A DNA stretch of 33,060 bases from Verrucomicrobiota bacterium (GTDB taxonomy: Bacteria; Verrucomicrobiota; Verrucomicrobiia; Opitutales; Puniceicoccaceae): contig JBCDMB010000032.1 of the NCBI GenBank assembly GCA_038744685.1, positions 1-33,060 of the forward strand. Reading direction: 5' to 3'. Below, in pieces: positions 12,641 to 21,544 of the stretch (the stretch's first letter is position 1; each line of letters begins with the position of its first letter). A model generated the notes under the pieces. The model worked only from the letters and a program-made list of their open reading frames with translations. It did no database searches and had not been told where the DNA came from. The position numbers and the translations under genes were made by a program.

Positions 12641-13831
12641 TCAATTCTTCGGCATCGGGATTTTGATCCCCTTGCGTAAGAACGTCGGCTTATCGAGATC
12701 AACGCCGTTGTAGTCTTCCACGTCGAGGCGGCCAAACAGGCCCCGTTCGTTGTGCTCAAGAAGACTGTCGAACTCCGTCTGCAGCTTCTCCTTGGAGGCC
12801 TTCTTTTTCTTGTCCAACTTGGAAGGGTGAACCATCACTTTCTCAAACCGGCGTTCTGGAATCGGTGTTTCCGAAAGGTAAGTTCGGGCAAAAACGCTCA
12901 CTTCAATAGAGTCTCCAAGCGATTCCTCCTCCCACAACCCGACCACTGCCTCCTCCCGTGAACTGAACAGACTCGTGACCGCATCAGCAATTTCCGAAAA
13001 GTCTGCAACTGATAGACCACCTCCGGTTCCGACACTCACCAACAATCGATCCGCCTTCACCCGATCGATCCCAGCTGAGCGAAACGGGCACTCAAAGAGC
13101 GATTTCTTGAGAGCATCCAACCCTGCAGAATACGATACCCGACAGGTAGAGAAGTGCATCCGGTTGACATCCCCTTTCAAAGCCGAACGGAAGGTAGCCA
13201 GATCGACAGACATCGTTCCTGGCCGAAACATCGGACCCAACAACCCAAAAACGGCTCGACCAACCCAGCTATCGGAAACCTCGAAGAGCTGGTCTGCCCG
13301 ATCCGACTCATTCGTCTCCTGAAAAAGGAGGTCATTGGGCAAAACAACGACGCAGTCCGAACCTCGCCGAACCTCGGACAAGGCGTTCTTAGCAACTTGA
13401 GACGGCCTCTTTCCTTCAAATTCAAAAGGGGTGGAAACGATTGAAACCGTCGGTGTTCCTGTTTCCCCGGCCATGCTGGCAACTGCCGGTAATGCCCCGG
13501 AAGCGAACCCTCGTCCCAGACATCCAACCAGGACGATCAGTCCATAACCGTGAAGGATATCTGATATCTGGTTTCGGTCACTGTCTGCAGCCAGCCGGCC
13601 CATTTCCTCATCGCCACCACAACCCAATCCTCTCATGAGGGCACGACCCAATCGGTAGGTTTCTAAGTCTATATACCTTTCAAGATCGCGGACATCGGTA
13701 TCGAAGCCAAAAACGTCTACGCCATCTGGTTTCTCAAGTCGAAAACGGTCCACTACGCGAAGACCCCCTCCTCCAATTCCGACGACACAGGCGCGGGTGT
13801 GTTTGTCCTCTCTATTCCCTTCGTGCATCAA
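12641..13831 (-). CDS. ftsZ: Divergent FtsZ cell-division GTPase homologue
   Basis: A 396-residue tubulin-fold protein in the ftsZ position, 6 bp after ftsA. FtsZ-like marks are CVVGIGGGGLRVVDRF (residues 15-30), FGFDTDVRDL (the NTDAQAL strand), GRLAADSD, STPFEFEGKR and VVLPNDLL. Two catalytic elements are changed. The GGGTGTGAAP loop that binds GTP phosphates reads GCLGRGFASGALP (103-115). The T7 loop NxDFAD reads SVDLAT (208-213), keeping only the first Asp. The C-terminal peptide DKPTFLRKGIKIP, the usual docking site for FtsA, is intact. It probably still forms division filaments with altered or weak GTPase activity; this is an inference. Confidence 0.88.
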   Translation of the reverse strand: MMHEGNREDKHTRACVVGIGGGGLRVVDRFRLEKPDGVDVFGFDTDVRDLERYIDLETYRLGRALMRGLGCGGDEEMGRLAADSDRNQISDILHGYGLIVLVGCLGRGFASGALPAVASMAGETGTPTVSIVSTPFEFEGKRPSQVAKNALSEVRRGSDCVVVLPNDLLFQETNESDRADQLFEVSDSWVGRAVFGLLGPMFRPGTMSVDLATFRSALKGDVNRMHFSTCRVSYSAGLDALKKSLFECPFRSAGIDRVKADRLLVSVGTGGGLSVADFSEIADAVTSLFSSREEAVVGLWEEESLGDSIEVSVFARTYLSETPIPERRFEKVMVHPSKLDKKKKASKEKLQTEFDSLLEHNERGLFGRLDVEDYNGVDLDKPTFLRKGIKIPMPKN

Positions 13832-13837
13832 AGTGAC

Positions 13838-15043
13838 TCAGCGAAACAATCGTGAAAACTTCTTCACGACGCCAGTGGACTTTTGCCTACTCTGGTAGCC
13901 CATCCGATCGGTCTGCCCCTCAAGCGCGTAGTGCAGGACCCCCAACACCGTGCTGAATTCGACTCCCCGCAGCTCATCGGCAACCCATTCAGGATTCTCG
14001 GCGACGCGAGACGGGAAGCCAAACACCCGTTCGGCAAGAGAACTACAACGCTGAAGCCTCGCTCCTCCTCCCGTCAATAATGACCTAACGGCCCCGGACT
14101 TTAACTCCGACTGCCCGCACTCCGATCGAATCAGTTCAAAGAGCTCCTCCATCCTCACCTCCAGAATGCGATTGATGGAAGACGCGTACAACGACTTGTC
14201 GCCGATCTTCAAATCTCCATAGAGATGGTGGGTCCTCCCCTTGTCTTCCGGTAAAACGGTCGCGGATCCGTGCTTGATCTTAAGGTCTTCAGCACCATCA
14301 CGAACAATCCGTAGCCCCACCGACAGATCGTTCGTTAGATGTTCTCCACCCACTGGAATCGAACCTGTCCTGACAATACAGCCCTTACGGTAAAACGCAT
14401 AATCGGTTGTTCCACGGCCGAGATCGACAACCAAACAACCCGCTTTCTTCTCTTCCTCAGTCGCGACCATGCAGGCAGATGCTACACTGGCTACGATCAC
14501 ATCTTCCACTTTGATGTTTTGACTGTTTACCACGTGGATATGCTCCGCGACAGCTTGCGCGTCACCATGGAGAAGCCAATACGTCACTCCCAGTTCCTCC
14601 CCTTCGAAACCGACTGGGTTCTCAATCAACCTGCCGTCCAGCAAATAATGGTTCCGGATGAAGTGTATGAACAAACGATCTGCCGAAATCTCTTTTCCCT
14701 TTGCCTCCGCATTGACCCGATCTACATCCGAGACGGCGACCCGATTATCCGGGCTGCGAACGCGAGTGGTGGCAGGATGAGAAAGACCTTCAAGATGGGG
14801 TCCGGCAACAGCGAGGTAGGCACTTTCAATATTGGCCCCGGCACTCTGCTCGGCCAGATCCAATGCTTCACCCACCCGATCACTTGCCTCTCGAAAATTA
14901 ACAACCCGACCTTTAGTGACTCCACTTGATTCGACCTGACTACGCCCGATAATGTTCAGGCTCTCATCGTCAAAGATCTCGCCAACAAGAACTTTGACCT
15001 CCTCGCTGCCAATTTCGATCGCTGCAACAACCCTTCCTGACAT
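13838..15043 (-). CDS. ftsA: Cell division protein FtsA
   Basis: A 401-residue actin-like ATPase that tethers FtsZ filaments to the membrane. Visible marks are the phosphate-1 loop AAIEIGSEEVKVLVGEI (Glu where most FtsA have Asp), the 1C-domain region SAYLAVAG, the phosphate-2 loop CLVVDLGRGTTDYAFY and the adenosine motif SLLTGGGARL near residue 325. The last residues, VVKKFSRLFR, form the amphipathic membrane-binding helix. It sits between ftsQ and ftsZ as in most dcw clusters, with 83 bp after ftsQ that may hold a promoter. The partner FtsZ is divergent but keeps the FtsA-binding tail. Confidence 0.95.
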   Translation of the reverse strand: MSGRVVAAIEIGSEEVKVLVGEIFDDESLNIIGRSQVESSGVTKGRVVNFREASDRVGEALDLAEQSAGANIESAYLAVAGPHLEGLSHPATTRVRSPDNRVAVSDVDRVNAEAKGKEISADRLFIHFIRNHYLLDGRLIENPVGFEGEELGVTYWLLHGDAQAVAEHIHVVNSQNIKVEDVIVASVASACMVATEEEKKAGCLVVDLGRGTTDYAFYRKGCIVRTGSIPVGGEHLTNDLSVGLRIVRDGAEDLKIKHGSATVLPEDKGRTHHLYGDLKIGDKSLYASSINRILEVRMEELFELIRSECGQSELKSGAVRSLLTGGGARLQRCSSLAERVFGFPSRVAENPEWVADELRGVEFSTVLGVLHYALEGQTDRMGYQSRQKSTGVVKKFSRLFR

Positions 15044-15126
15044 TTACCGCGATTTCTTACAGAGAGGACCTCTTTTGTCCACGGCGGATTCGACTGCAAA
15101 GAGTCCCGAGCGCTCGATCCCGTTGA

Positions 15127-16041
15127 TCATGATCCTCGGTTTCCACCCCAACTATCGAAAACCGGCACAGACTCATCGAAGCGAAGATCCACTCTGCTTA
15201 GCTTGTCGTATCCCTGGTCCCGAGTCAGGGTAATGATATCCTGGAGCCTCAGCAATTGTTCAGAGAATTCATCAGTTCCAAAAAGAATTTCGCTTACATT
15301 CGTCGCTCGCACACGGATTGCGGAAAAAGAAGCTGCAGGGTCCGCGTCGTACAGTGAAAGATCAACGATTCTCCATGATCCGAATAGATCCGGGAAAGAG
15401 GTCTGCGCGAGCTCCACGAGATCGGCAACACGCCGAAAGCCGGGGACCGGAGCATAACCACGAGGAGTCTCCACCAGACTGGTTCCTGTGACAAAGGGCA
15501 TTCGCCGAACCTCACGGGCCTCACGCCCGATTCCTGGAAAAATGGTCCCATCACGGGCGACAAAAACTGTCTCAGCGGTATTTCCCTCTCCCTGAACACG
15601 AAGCCTCAAAACCGGACGATGTTCGACAATTCGAACTTGAAGGGTTTCCGGGAACTTTCGTCGAACGACACAACTTTGGACTTGCGGATGAGATTCGATC
15701 TGTTCGCGCAGACGAAAGATATCCGTCTGCAATAGAGATGCCCCTTCAACCAGATCCAGCCGATCAAGGAGCCAATCTTTGCTAAGTGACCCGTCCGTCT
15801 CGAACGAGATCTGCTCGATCGTGAACTCAGGCCCAGAGCCGAGGATTCGCTCAGGTTCGAATAGGAGCAAATACGACAAGAAAATTAAAGCTACGGAGAA
15901 ACAGACAGCCCCGGCCCAAACAATAAAAGTCTTTCCCTTGCCTCTTCTTCGGGCAGCGGGAGGCCGCGCCACATTCTGCTGAATACTTTTCCAAGACCGG
16001 ACACGGGCCGGGCCTGAAGAACTAGGCCTGCGACGACTCAT
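15127..16041 (-). CDS. ftsQ: Cell division protein FtsQ
   Basis: A 304-residue bitopic membrane protein of the divisome. A basic N-terminal cytoplasmic segment (SRRRPSS..ARRRGKGK) precedes one membrane helix at about residues 38-60. It is followed by the POTRA domain (IEQISFETDGSLSKDWLLDR onward to VVRRKFPETLQVRIVEHRP) and an FtsQ beta domain. The VRRKFPxTL.V.I.EH..V motif is typical of the family. It should scaffold FtsB/FtsL and the septal synthase. The start ATG overlaps the ddl stop by 4 bases, so the two are translationally coupled. Confidence 0.92.
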   Translation of the reverse strand: MSRRRPSSSGPARVRSWKSIQQNVARPPAARRRGKGKTFIVWAGAVCFSVALIFLSYLLLFEPERILGSGPEFTIEQISFETDGSLSKDWLLDRLDLVEGASLLQTDIFRLREQIESHPQVQSCVVRRKFPETLQVRIVEHRPVLRLRVQGEGNTAETVFVARDGTIFPGIGREAREVRRMPFVTGTSLVETPRGYAPVPGFRRVADLVELAQTSFPDLFGSWRIVDLSLYDADPAASFSAIRVRATNVSEILFGTDEFSEQLLRLQDIITLTRDQGYDKLSRVDLRFDESVPVFDSWGGNRGS

Positions 16042-16964
16042 GTCTCGCGAAGTTGAAATCTATCCAACGCTGGGCTCACCATCTCTAAAACAAGATCCTC
16101 GAAAGAAAGACCGCGACAGGAAGCACTTTTTGGAAGAAGACTTTCAGAGGTAAGCCCCGGTAACGAATTGATCTCGAGAAACACCGGTCCCGATTCACCC
16201 AGCCGAAAGTCGACCCTTGCAAAGTCACGGCACCCACAGGCCGTAAAGACGGCCTCAGCGGAGTTTCGTATGGAGGATTCTTCTGAGGAGGACAATACCG
16301 CCGGCGCACGATAAACCGTCTTTCCTGAGGTATACTTATGAGTGTAGTCGTATACTCCTCCATCGGGAATGATTTCTACAATTCCCATTGCGGAACCATT
16401 GAGGACTCCAACCGAAAGTTCTCTTCCCTCAATATAGGTCTCGAAAAGCCAGCGGCGCTCGGTGAGGCTTGAAAGACATTCCTCCAACTCGGCCAACCCG
16501 TTTACGATGGAAAGGAAGGCACTACTACCTGAATCCACCGGCTTAATGACCACCCGAGGTCCGAGCTTCTCAACGATCTCTCTTGCAGTGGGGATATCGG
16601 ATTTCGAAAAAACCAACCCCTTTGCACCCGGAACGCCCATTTCAGCCGCACGGGCTTTCGAGAGTGCTTTATCCATACAGACAGAACTCGAATCGGAGTC
16701 AGACCCAACGTAGTCGAAATCCGCGTCTTCCAGAAGTTTCTGCAACTTGCCGTCTTCTCCAAATTCACCGTGAAGTGCCGGAAACACTACGCCCTTTTTC
16801 GGATTCATCCCGTCAGGCAAAGAAGCTTCGGTGACCTCGATGCCAACTACCCCTTCCCGATTTCCAAGACAATCTAGCACACTTTTCCCAGACCTAAGTG
16901 AAACCTCTCGTTCCGGTCCAACACCACCGTAGAGAACAAATATTTGGGGCATTTCTCTGTTCAT
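16038..16964 (-). CDS. ddl: D-alanine--D-alanine ligase
   Basis: A 308-residue ATP-grasp ligase that makes the D-Ala-D-Ala dipeptide of peptidoglycan. Marks are FVLYGGVGPEREVSLRSGKS at the N-terminus (the GG.S.E..VS motif), PALHGEFGEDGKLQ, VVIKPVDSGSSAFLSIV, FETYIEGRELSVGVL and the end of the active site ARVDFRL..SGPVFLEINSLPGLT. The frame is open to 17069, but I start at ATG 16964, where an ATGA overlap with the end of murC/B gives coupling and the protein begins at the family's usual position. The protein is cytoplasmic and feeds MurF. Confidence 0.96.
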   Translation of the reverse strand: MNREMPQIFVLYGGVGPEREVSLRSGKSVLDCLGNREGVVGIEVTEASLPDGMNPKKGVVFPALHGEFGEDGKLQKLLEDADFDYVGSDSDSSSVCMDKALSKARAAEMGVPGAKGLVFSKSDIPTAREIVEKLGPRVVIKPVDSGSSAFLSIVNGLAELEECLSSLTERRWLFETYIEGRELSVGVLNGSAMGIVEIIPDGGVYDYTHKYTSGKTVYRAPAVLSSSEESSIRNSAEAVFTACGCRDFARVDFRLGESGPVFLEINSLPGLTSESLLPKSASCRGLSFEDLVLEMVSPALDRFQLRET

Positions 16965-19186
16965 GGCCCAGCCTCCCGATTCATCGATAATGGTGGAAGG
17001 GGCTCTATGAATCCATGCCGGCCGACAAATTTTACCTCTGGTTCCAACGTAACTCCAGTCTCCTCCCAAACCTTTTGCCGGACGGCCGCCATCAATTCCA
17101 CCATTTCCAATGCACTCGCATCAACCTGGGGAGTTGCGAAGTTCGCATGTTTCTCAGAGATCATCGCTCCACCTACGGAGAAGCCCTTAAGGCCTGTAAG
17201 ATCGATCAGTCGACCCGCAGAATCCCCGTCGGGATTTCGGAAAAGACAACCTGCACTCGGCCCACCTGGCTGGGCCAAACGACGGCGCAAGGCATAATCT
17301 TTCATTTCACTCCTGATAGCTTCCGGACTCTCTCTTCCCAGGGGTTTCAAAACTGCCTGAATTATGCAGAGCCCCTCCAACTGAGGGCAAGACCGATACC
17401 CGAAATCAAGAGATTTGCGGGAAAGGCTGATTCTCTTTCCTGTTTTATCCAGAGTATCCACCCGAACCACCCGGTCACCAATCCAGCCACCCATTGAGCC
17501 AGCATTCATCCGAAGTGCTCCTCCGACCGTTCCCGGAATTCCTTCACCAAACGAGAATCCGCTCAACCCCTCTCCAGCGGCCCAGCGAGCCAATCTGGGA
17601 AGGGCCAGCCCTGCTCCCAAGACCACTTCCCCGGTCTCCTCGTGGTAAGCAACCTTCTCCCACGGACTTCCAGCGAGGTGAATTGCAAGCCCTTCGAAGC
17701 CTTCGTCCGTTACAAGGATGTTCGAGCCATTTCCCAGATAAACGATAGGCAACTCCAAAAGACGGGCCGTCCGCAATAACCACCCTAGCTCTGCTACACT
17801 ACCGGGACGCGCCAGAATCGAGGCATTTCCCCCTAATCTCATCGTGGTGTAGGGAGCCAAGGGTTGATCCTTTGTCATATCTGAGCTGCGAAGAACAGTC
17901 CTTCCCAGATCAACCAATGCATCGGTCCGTGACTTCGAATTGCTAAGCACCGCCTGAAGAGGCGCCCAGTCGTTTGCGTCACCAGCGCCTACAAAGGCAA
18001 AAGTACCCTCACGTTTTGGAAAGTCATCCAGAAAACGGGCGTGACCCACACGAACACCTCGCTGCTCAAGCCCAGACCGAATCAGCGCGAGCGGATCCGT
18101 CTCCACATCCAGCGTCTCGCCCGCGCCGTAGATGGAATGCAGGTAAACTTCCGTTAAACCGGAAAGTGCCTCGACAAACTCGTCTACAAAACGAGTTGTC
18201 CGGCTAAACCGGTGCGGCTGAAAAAAGACCCGAAGCGGCTGAGGCAAGTCCTGTGCGTCCAACCATGCGAGAAAAGCCGACACCTCGCGCGGATGGTGTG
18301 CATAGTCCTCAACAACGGCAAACTCACGGTCCTTTCGATGAAAAGTCTGGCGTCTCCAGACTCCGGGAAAACCGTTCAGCGCCGAATCTGATAGATCCTG
18401 ACCAGAGGCTACTCGATAGGCCGTCTCCGCTGCCGAAACGTTTCTTTTGAGAAAATTGCCCTGATTGGGAAAGTAGACTCGATCTCCGTCAAAATCCCAA
18501 TCTGAAATCCAGTCTTTCTCATCATCATCGAGAGAGGTCAGGTCCGGTAGAATCAACGAACCAGTCGAACGTTCAGCCAAACGTTTCCAAGCTGCTCTCA
18601 TTTGGCCTCGATCCTTATATCGATCCGTGTGGTCCCAGTCAAAATTCAGAAAGAGAGTCACCTCCGGCGAAAAACTCTCAATCGTTCCGTCGCTTTCATC
18701 GATCTCTGCGATCAGCCACTCCCTTCCCCCGTTACGGGAAGGCGTCAAGGCACCCTCGGGAAGACCGCCTACAACATAGTCTGCCGACCACCCTTCCCGC
18801 TCAGCAAGAAATGCCAATAGGGCACTTGTAGTTGTTTTACCATGACTTCCTGCAACAGCCATCAATCGATAATCTCTGGCAAGTTCAGCTAGAAGCTCCC
18901 CTCTTCGGATCACTGGAATATCAAGCCCTTTGGACTCCAGCTCTCTGTACAACCAATGCCCTGGGAGTATTGCGCTTGAAACCACAATTCGGTCCAGTCC
19001 GTCGGGAATCGCAAAGAGTTCACTGATCTCGACCCCAGCGTCCTCCAAAAGATGCTCCCCTCTAGGCGTAAGATTGTCATCAAAACCGGATACCCGAGCT
19101 CCGCCTGCCCTAGCAAACAAAGCAAGGGGAAGCATTCCCATGCCACCAATGCCGACGAAGAAGAGAGACTGACCAGAGAGACTCAT
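16961..19186 (-). CDS. murC-murB: MurC-MurB fusion: UDP-MurNAc--L-alanine ligase and UDP-enolpyruvyl-GlcNAc reductase
   Basis: One 741-residue protein. Residues 1 to ~430 are MurC: FVGIGGMGMLPLALFARAGG at the start, the ATP-binding AGSHGKTTTSALLAF near 115, AEIDESDGT, NFDWDHTD and VVEDYAHHP. From ~440 it is MurB, an FAD enzyme: PYTTMRLGGNA, YLGNGSNILV, FGEGIPGTVGGALRMNAGS, and GCLFRNPDGDSAGRLID with Cys in place of the more common catalytic Ser, ending EPEVKFVG with the catalytic Glu. It therefore carries the step making UDP-MurNAc and the addition of the first amino acid in one chain. It overlaps murG and ddl by 4 bases each. Confidence 0.96.
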   Translation of the reverse strand: MSLSGQSLFFVGIGGMGMLPLALFARAGGARVSGFDDNLTPRGEHLLEDAGVEISELFAIPDGLDRIVVSSAILPGHWLYRELESKGLDIPVIRRGELLAELARDYRLMAVAGSHGKTTTSALLAFLAEREGWSADYVVGGLPEGALTPSRNGGREWLIAEIDESDGTIESFSPEVTLFLNFDWDHTDRYKDRGQMRAAWKRLAERSTGSLILPDLTSLDDDEKDWISDWDFDGDRVYFPNQGNFLKRNVSAAETAYRVASGQDLSDSALNGFPGVWRRQTFHRKDREFAVVEDYAHHPREVSAFLAWLDAQDLPQPLRVFFQPHRFSRTTRFVDEFVEALSGLTEVYLHSIYGAGETLDVETDPLALIRSGLEQRGVRVGHARFLDDFPKREGTFAFVGAGDANDWAPLQAVLSNSKSRTDALVDLGRTVLRSSDMTKDQPLAPYTTMRLGGNASILARPGSVAELGWLLRTARLLELPIVYLGNGSNILVTDEGFEGLAIHLAGSPWEKVAYHEETGEVVLGAGLALPRLARWAAGEGLSGFSFGEGIPGTVGGALRMNAGSMGGWIGDRVVRVDTLDKTGKRISLSRKSLDFGYRSCPQLEGLCIIQAVLKPLGRESPEAIRSEMKDYALRRRLAQPGGPSAGCLFRNPDGDSAGRLIDLTGLKGFSVGGAMISEKHANFATPQVDASALEMVELMAAVRQKVWEETGVTLEPEVKFVGRHGFIEPLPPLSMNREAGP

Positions 19187-20298
19187 GAATGTTCTTCAAG
19201 GCTTCTTTGTCCTTCGGCCAGAGACTCAAGATCATCAATGAGTTCCTTCTGCCGATTCAAGGTCTCCAACCGCGCCAGCTGAATGCGTATCTCCTCGAGT
19301 CTGGCCTCATCCCTCAGGAGACTTAGGACCACCTTCTCCAATTGATCGATTTCCTCCTGTACAAGAACAAGACAACCTCCTTCTTCGGAGAAATAGCGCG
19401 CATTGAATAGCTGGTGATCGTCCGCGGCAGAAGGAAACGGAACCAGAACTGAGGGAACCTTACACCGAGTCAATTCAGCGATAGAACCTGCTCCAGCCCG
19501 GGATATCACGAGGTCAGATGCCGAAAGCGCCTGCGGCATTTGATCACAAAAATCGATATTCAAGACCCTGTACGTCTCTCCGTCGACCGCCGTTATCGTC
19601 GGCGATTCATCCCGCCCCTTGGACAGCCCACGGATGCAAAGAATGTTCACGCCCTCGCCTAATAGTGCCGAACCCTTTTCGTCTACCCATTCGTTTAGAG
19701 AGCTAGCTCCCTGGCTGCCCCCAAAAACCGTTACAAGTAGACCCCTTTTTTCCAAACCCATTTCTTCTCGGGCCAACGCCTTATCGAGAACGCCGAAACC
19801 CTTTCGGAGGGGATATCCAAAGTCGCGAACCTTTTCTTCTGGATACCCGGGTAGAGACACTTTGGGCGGAAGGTAGATACGACAGGCAAAACGTTTCAGA
19901 AAGCGAATCGCCCGCCCCGGCACTCGATTAGCCTCATGCAAGACGACTGGTATTCCCCTAAGGCGGGCCGCAAAAACCACTCCAACCGAGAGAAACCCGC
20001 CAAAAGCCAACACGAGGTCTGGTTTCTCATTTCTAACGAAAGCAAGACCCTGCCTCAGGGATCGAACGAGTCCTATACAAAATCGAACGATCTCACGGGG
20101 CTTTTTTCCGAACGCGACTCCATCACTCCGAAAAAAACGGAGCGTCTCATGCTTTCGAATCAATCGCGAATCCACCTGCTTTCTGCTGATGACAAGTCCG
20201 CAATGATGGCCGCGGCTGACTAGTTCCTCGGCAACGGCAACTCCCGGAGCGAGGTGTCCTCCCGTTCCACCACAGGCGATCAGAAAGGTGCGGGCCAT
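19183..20298 (-). CDS. murG: UDP-GlcNAc--lipid I GlcNAc transferase MurG
   Basis: A 371-residue GT28 glycosyltransferase that adds GlcNAc to lipid I to give lipid II at the inner face of the membrane. The N-terminal CGGTGGHLAPGVAVAEELVS loop is diagnostic, followed by LAFGGFLSVGVVFAARLRGI and VVLHEANRVPGRA. The donor-binding domain shows VFGGSQGASSLNEWV and, later, LVISRAGAGSIAELTRCKVP and LVPFPSAADDHQLFNAR. It starts 2 bp after ftsW and overlaps the MurC/B start by 4 bases. Confidence 0.97.
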   Translation of the reverse strand: MARTFLIACGGTGGHLAPGVAVAEELVSRGHHCGLVISRKQVDSRLIRKHETLRFFRSDGVAFGKKPREIVRFCIGLVRSLRQGLAFVRNEKPDLVLAFGGFLSVGVVFAARLRGIPVVLHEANRVPGRAIRFLKRFACRIYLPPKVSLPGYPEEKVRDFGYPLRKGFGVLDKALAREEMGLEKRGLLVTVFGGSQGASSLNEWVDEKGSALLGEGVNILCIRGLSKGRDESPTITAVDGETYRVLNIDFCDQMPQALSASDLVISRAGAGSIAELTRCKVPSVLVPFPSAADDHQLFNARYFSEEGGCLVLVQEEIDQLEKVVLSLLRDEARLEEIRIQLARLETLNRQKELIDDLESLAEGQRSLEEHS

Positions 20299-20300
20299 TT

Positions 20301-21452
20301 TTACTCTATTTCCACCGGACGTCGAATAACGGGTCCCTCCCAGTCACGAAAAGTACTTAATATAAACCCTGTAATTATTCCCATCACAACTAGGTTGGAT
20401 CCCCCGTAGCTTAGAAAAGGAAGAGACATACCCTTTGTGGGCAGTAGACCCGTCACCACACCCATGTTGATCGTGGCCTGACCTATCACGAAAAGGAGGG
20501 CTCCGAAAACAAAAGTGAATTGAAACAAGTCCGGGGCCTTTCGGATCTGGGAGAGCGCAAGAACCGTGAAGAGAACGAAAAGCAAAACCACCCCTCCTGT
20601 GGCGAAGAACCCAAGCTCCTCACCCACAACTGCAAAAATGAAATCCGTATGCGCCTCCGGAAGAAAACTCAGATGCTGGCGACCACGGCCAGGGCCAGCA
20701 CCATCCATCCCGCCTACGCTAAAGCCAAGAATGCCCTGCCACAGCTGATAGCCACCGTCGGTTCGATGGCCTTCAGGATCGAGGAACGAAGTTACGCGCT
20801 CCAGCCGTTCCGGATCTCGCAGGACCAAAATGGTAAATCCCACCACCGAAGCACAACCAGCAAGCAAAAGCCCTCCAAACGGAGTCCCCGCAGCAAGAAG
20901 GATTGCACCCGCAACAGCCATGTAGAGAACCGTTGTTCCCAAATCAGGTTCGAGAATCAGAAGGACAGCAAACGGTGCCACGAGGGCTGCAGGGACAAGA
21001 AAACCGGGTAGAAAATGGTCCATTTGGCGCCCATTTCTCGCCACATACCAAGCCAGCAGACAAAGGAAGCCAATCTTGGCAAATTCCGAGGACTGGAGTC
21101 GCATCGGACCCAAGTCAATCCACCGTCGGGCAGCATTCACCTCAATTCCAATTCCGGGAACCAAGACCACAACCAAAAGAACGATTGAAGCAACTACACC
21201 CGGGAGGACCAGCCTCCGCAATCGTGATACGCCGCAAAAAAATGCCGTCCCGCCCGCAATAATCGCCAGAAAAAACCAAACCAGCTGTCTCGCAAAATAG
21301 GTCCCAAGGAAACGGTCGGAGGATCCTCCTGCGCTGAAAAGCACGGTAAGCCCGACCGAAGTAAGTGCGAGGACACAGAGGATAAGCAACCACCCCCGGA
21401 TTGGAAATCTCCCGATGTTCTGCCAGCTACTGCTCAAAGGATTGCCCACCAA
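20301..21452 (-). CDS. ftsW: FtsW, septal peptidoglycan polymerase (SEDS family)
   Basis: A 383-residue polytopic membrane protein with about nine or ten hydrophobic helices. SEDS marks are SSEFAKIGFLCLLAWYVARN, ILEPDLGTTVLYMAVAGA with the catalytic Asp region, GYQLWQGILGFSVGGMDGAG, FLPEAHTDFIFAVVGEELGF and, near the end, GLLPTKGMSLPFLSYGGSNL. It polymerises lipid II with a partner class B PBP, which is not in this window. Its place right before murG and after a LysM gene identifies it as FtsW rather than RodA. A gap of 92 bp separates it from the LysM gene. Confidence 0.95.
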   Translation of the reverse strand: MVGNPLSSSWQNIGRFPIRGWLLILCVLALTSVGLTVLFSAGGSSDRFLGTYFARQLVWFFLAIIAGGTAFFCGVSRLRRLVLPGVVASIVLLVVVLVPGIGIEVNAARRWIDLGPMRLQSSEFAKIGFLCLLAWYVARNGRQMDHFLPGFLVPAALVAPFAVLLILEPDLGTTVLYMAVAGAILLAAGTPFGGLLLAGCASVVGFTILVLRDPERLERVTSFLDPEGHRTDGGYQLWQGILGFSVGGMDGAGPGRGRQHLSFLPEAHTDFIFAVVGEELGFFATGGVVLLFVLFTVLALSQIRKAPDLFQFTFVFGALLFVIGQATINMGVVTGLLPTKGMSLPFLSYGGSNLVVMGIITGFILSTFRDWEGPVIRRPVEIE

Positions 21453-21544
21453 GTGGCAATGGCAGCTAAGGCGACCGAAGGCGCTTTAAAAAAACCTACG
21501 AAACCGCAATCTGCCACATCTGGAAAACCCGACTCGGAATCCAA

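Noticed and set aside
12274-12713. Overlapping + strand frames after tsf
   Set aside because: They run through the second structured element and the intergenic gap in three frames with no conserved domain.
13883-14929. Large + strand frames opposite ftsA
   Set aside because: They are shadows of ftsA, whose ATPase motifs are unambiguous.
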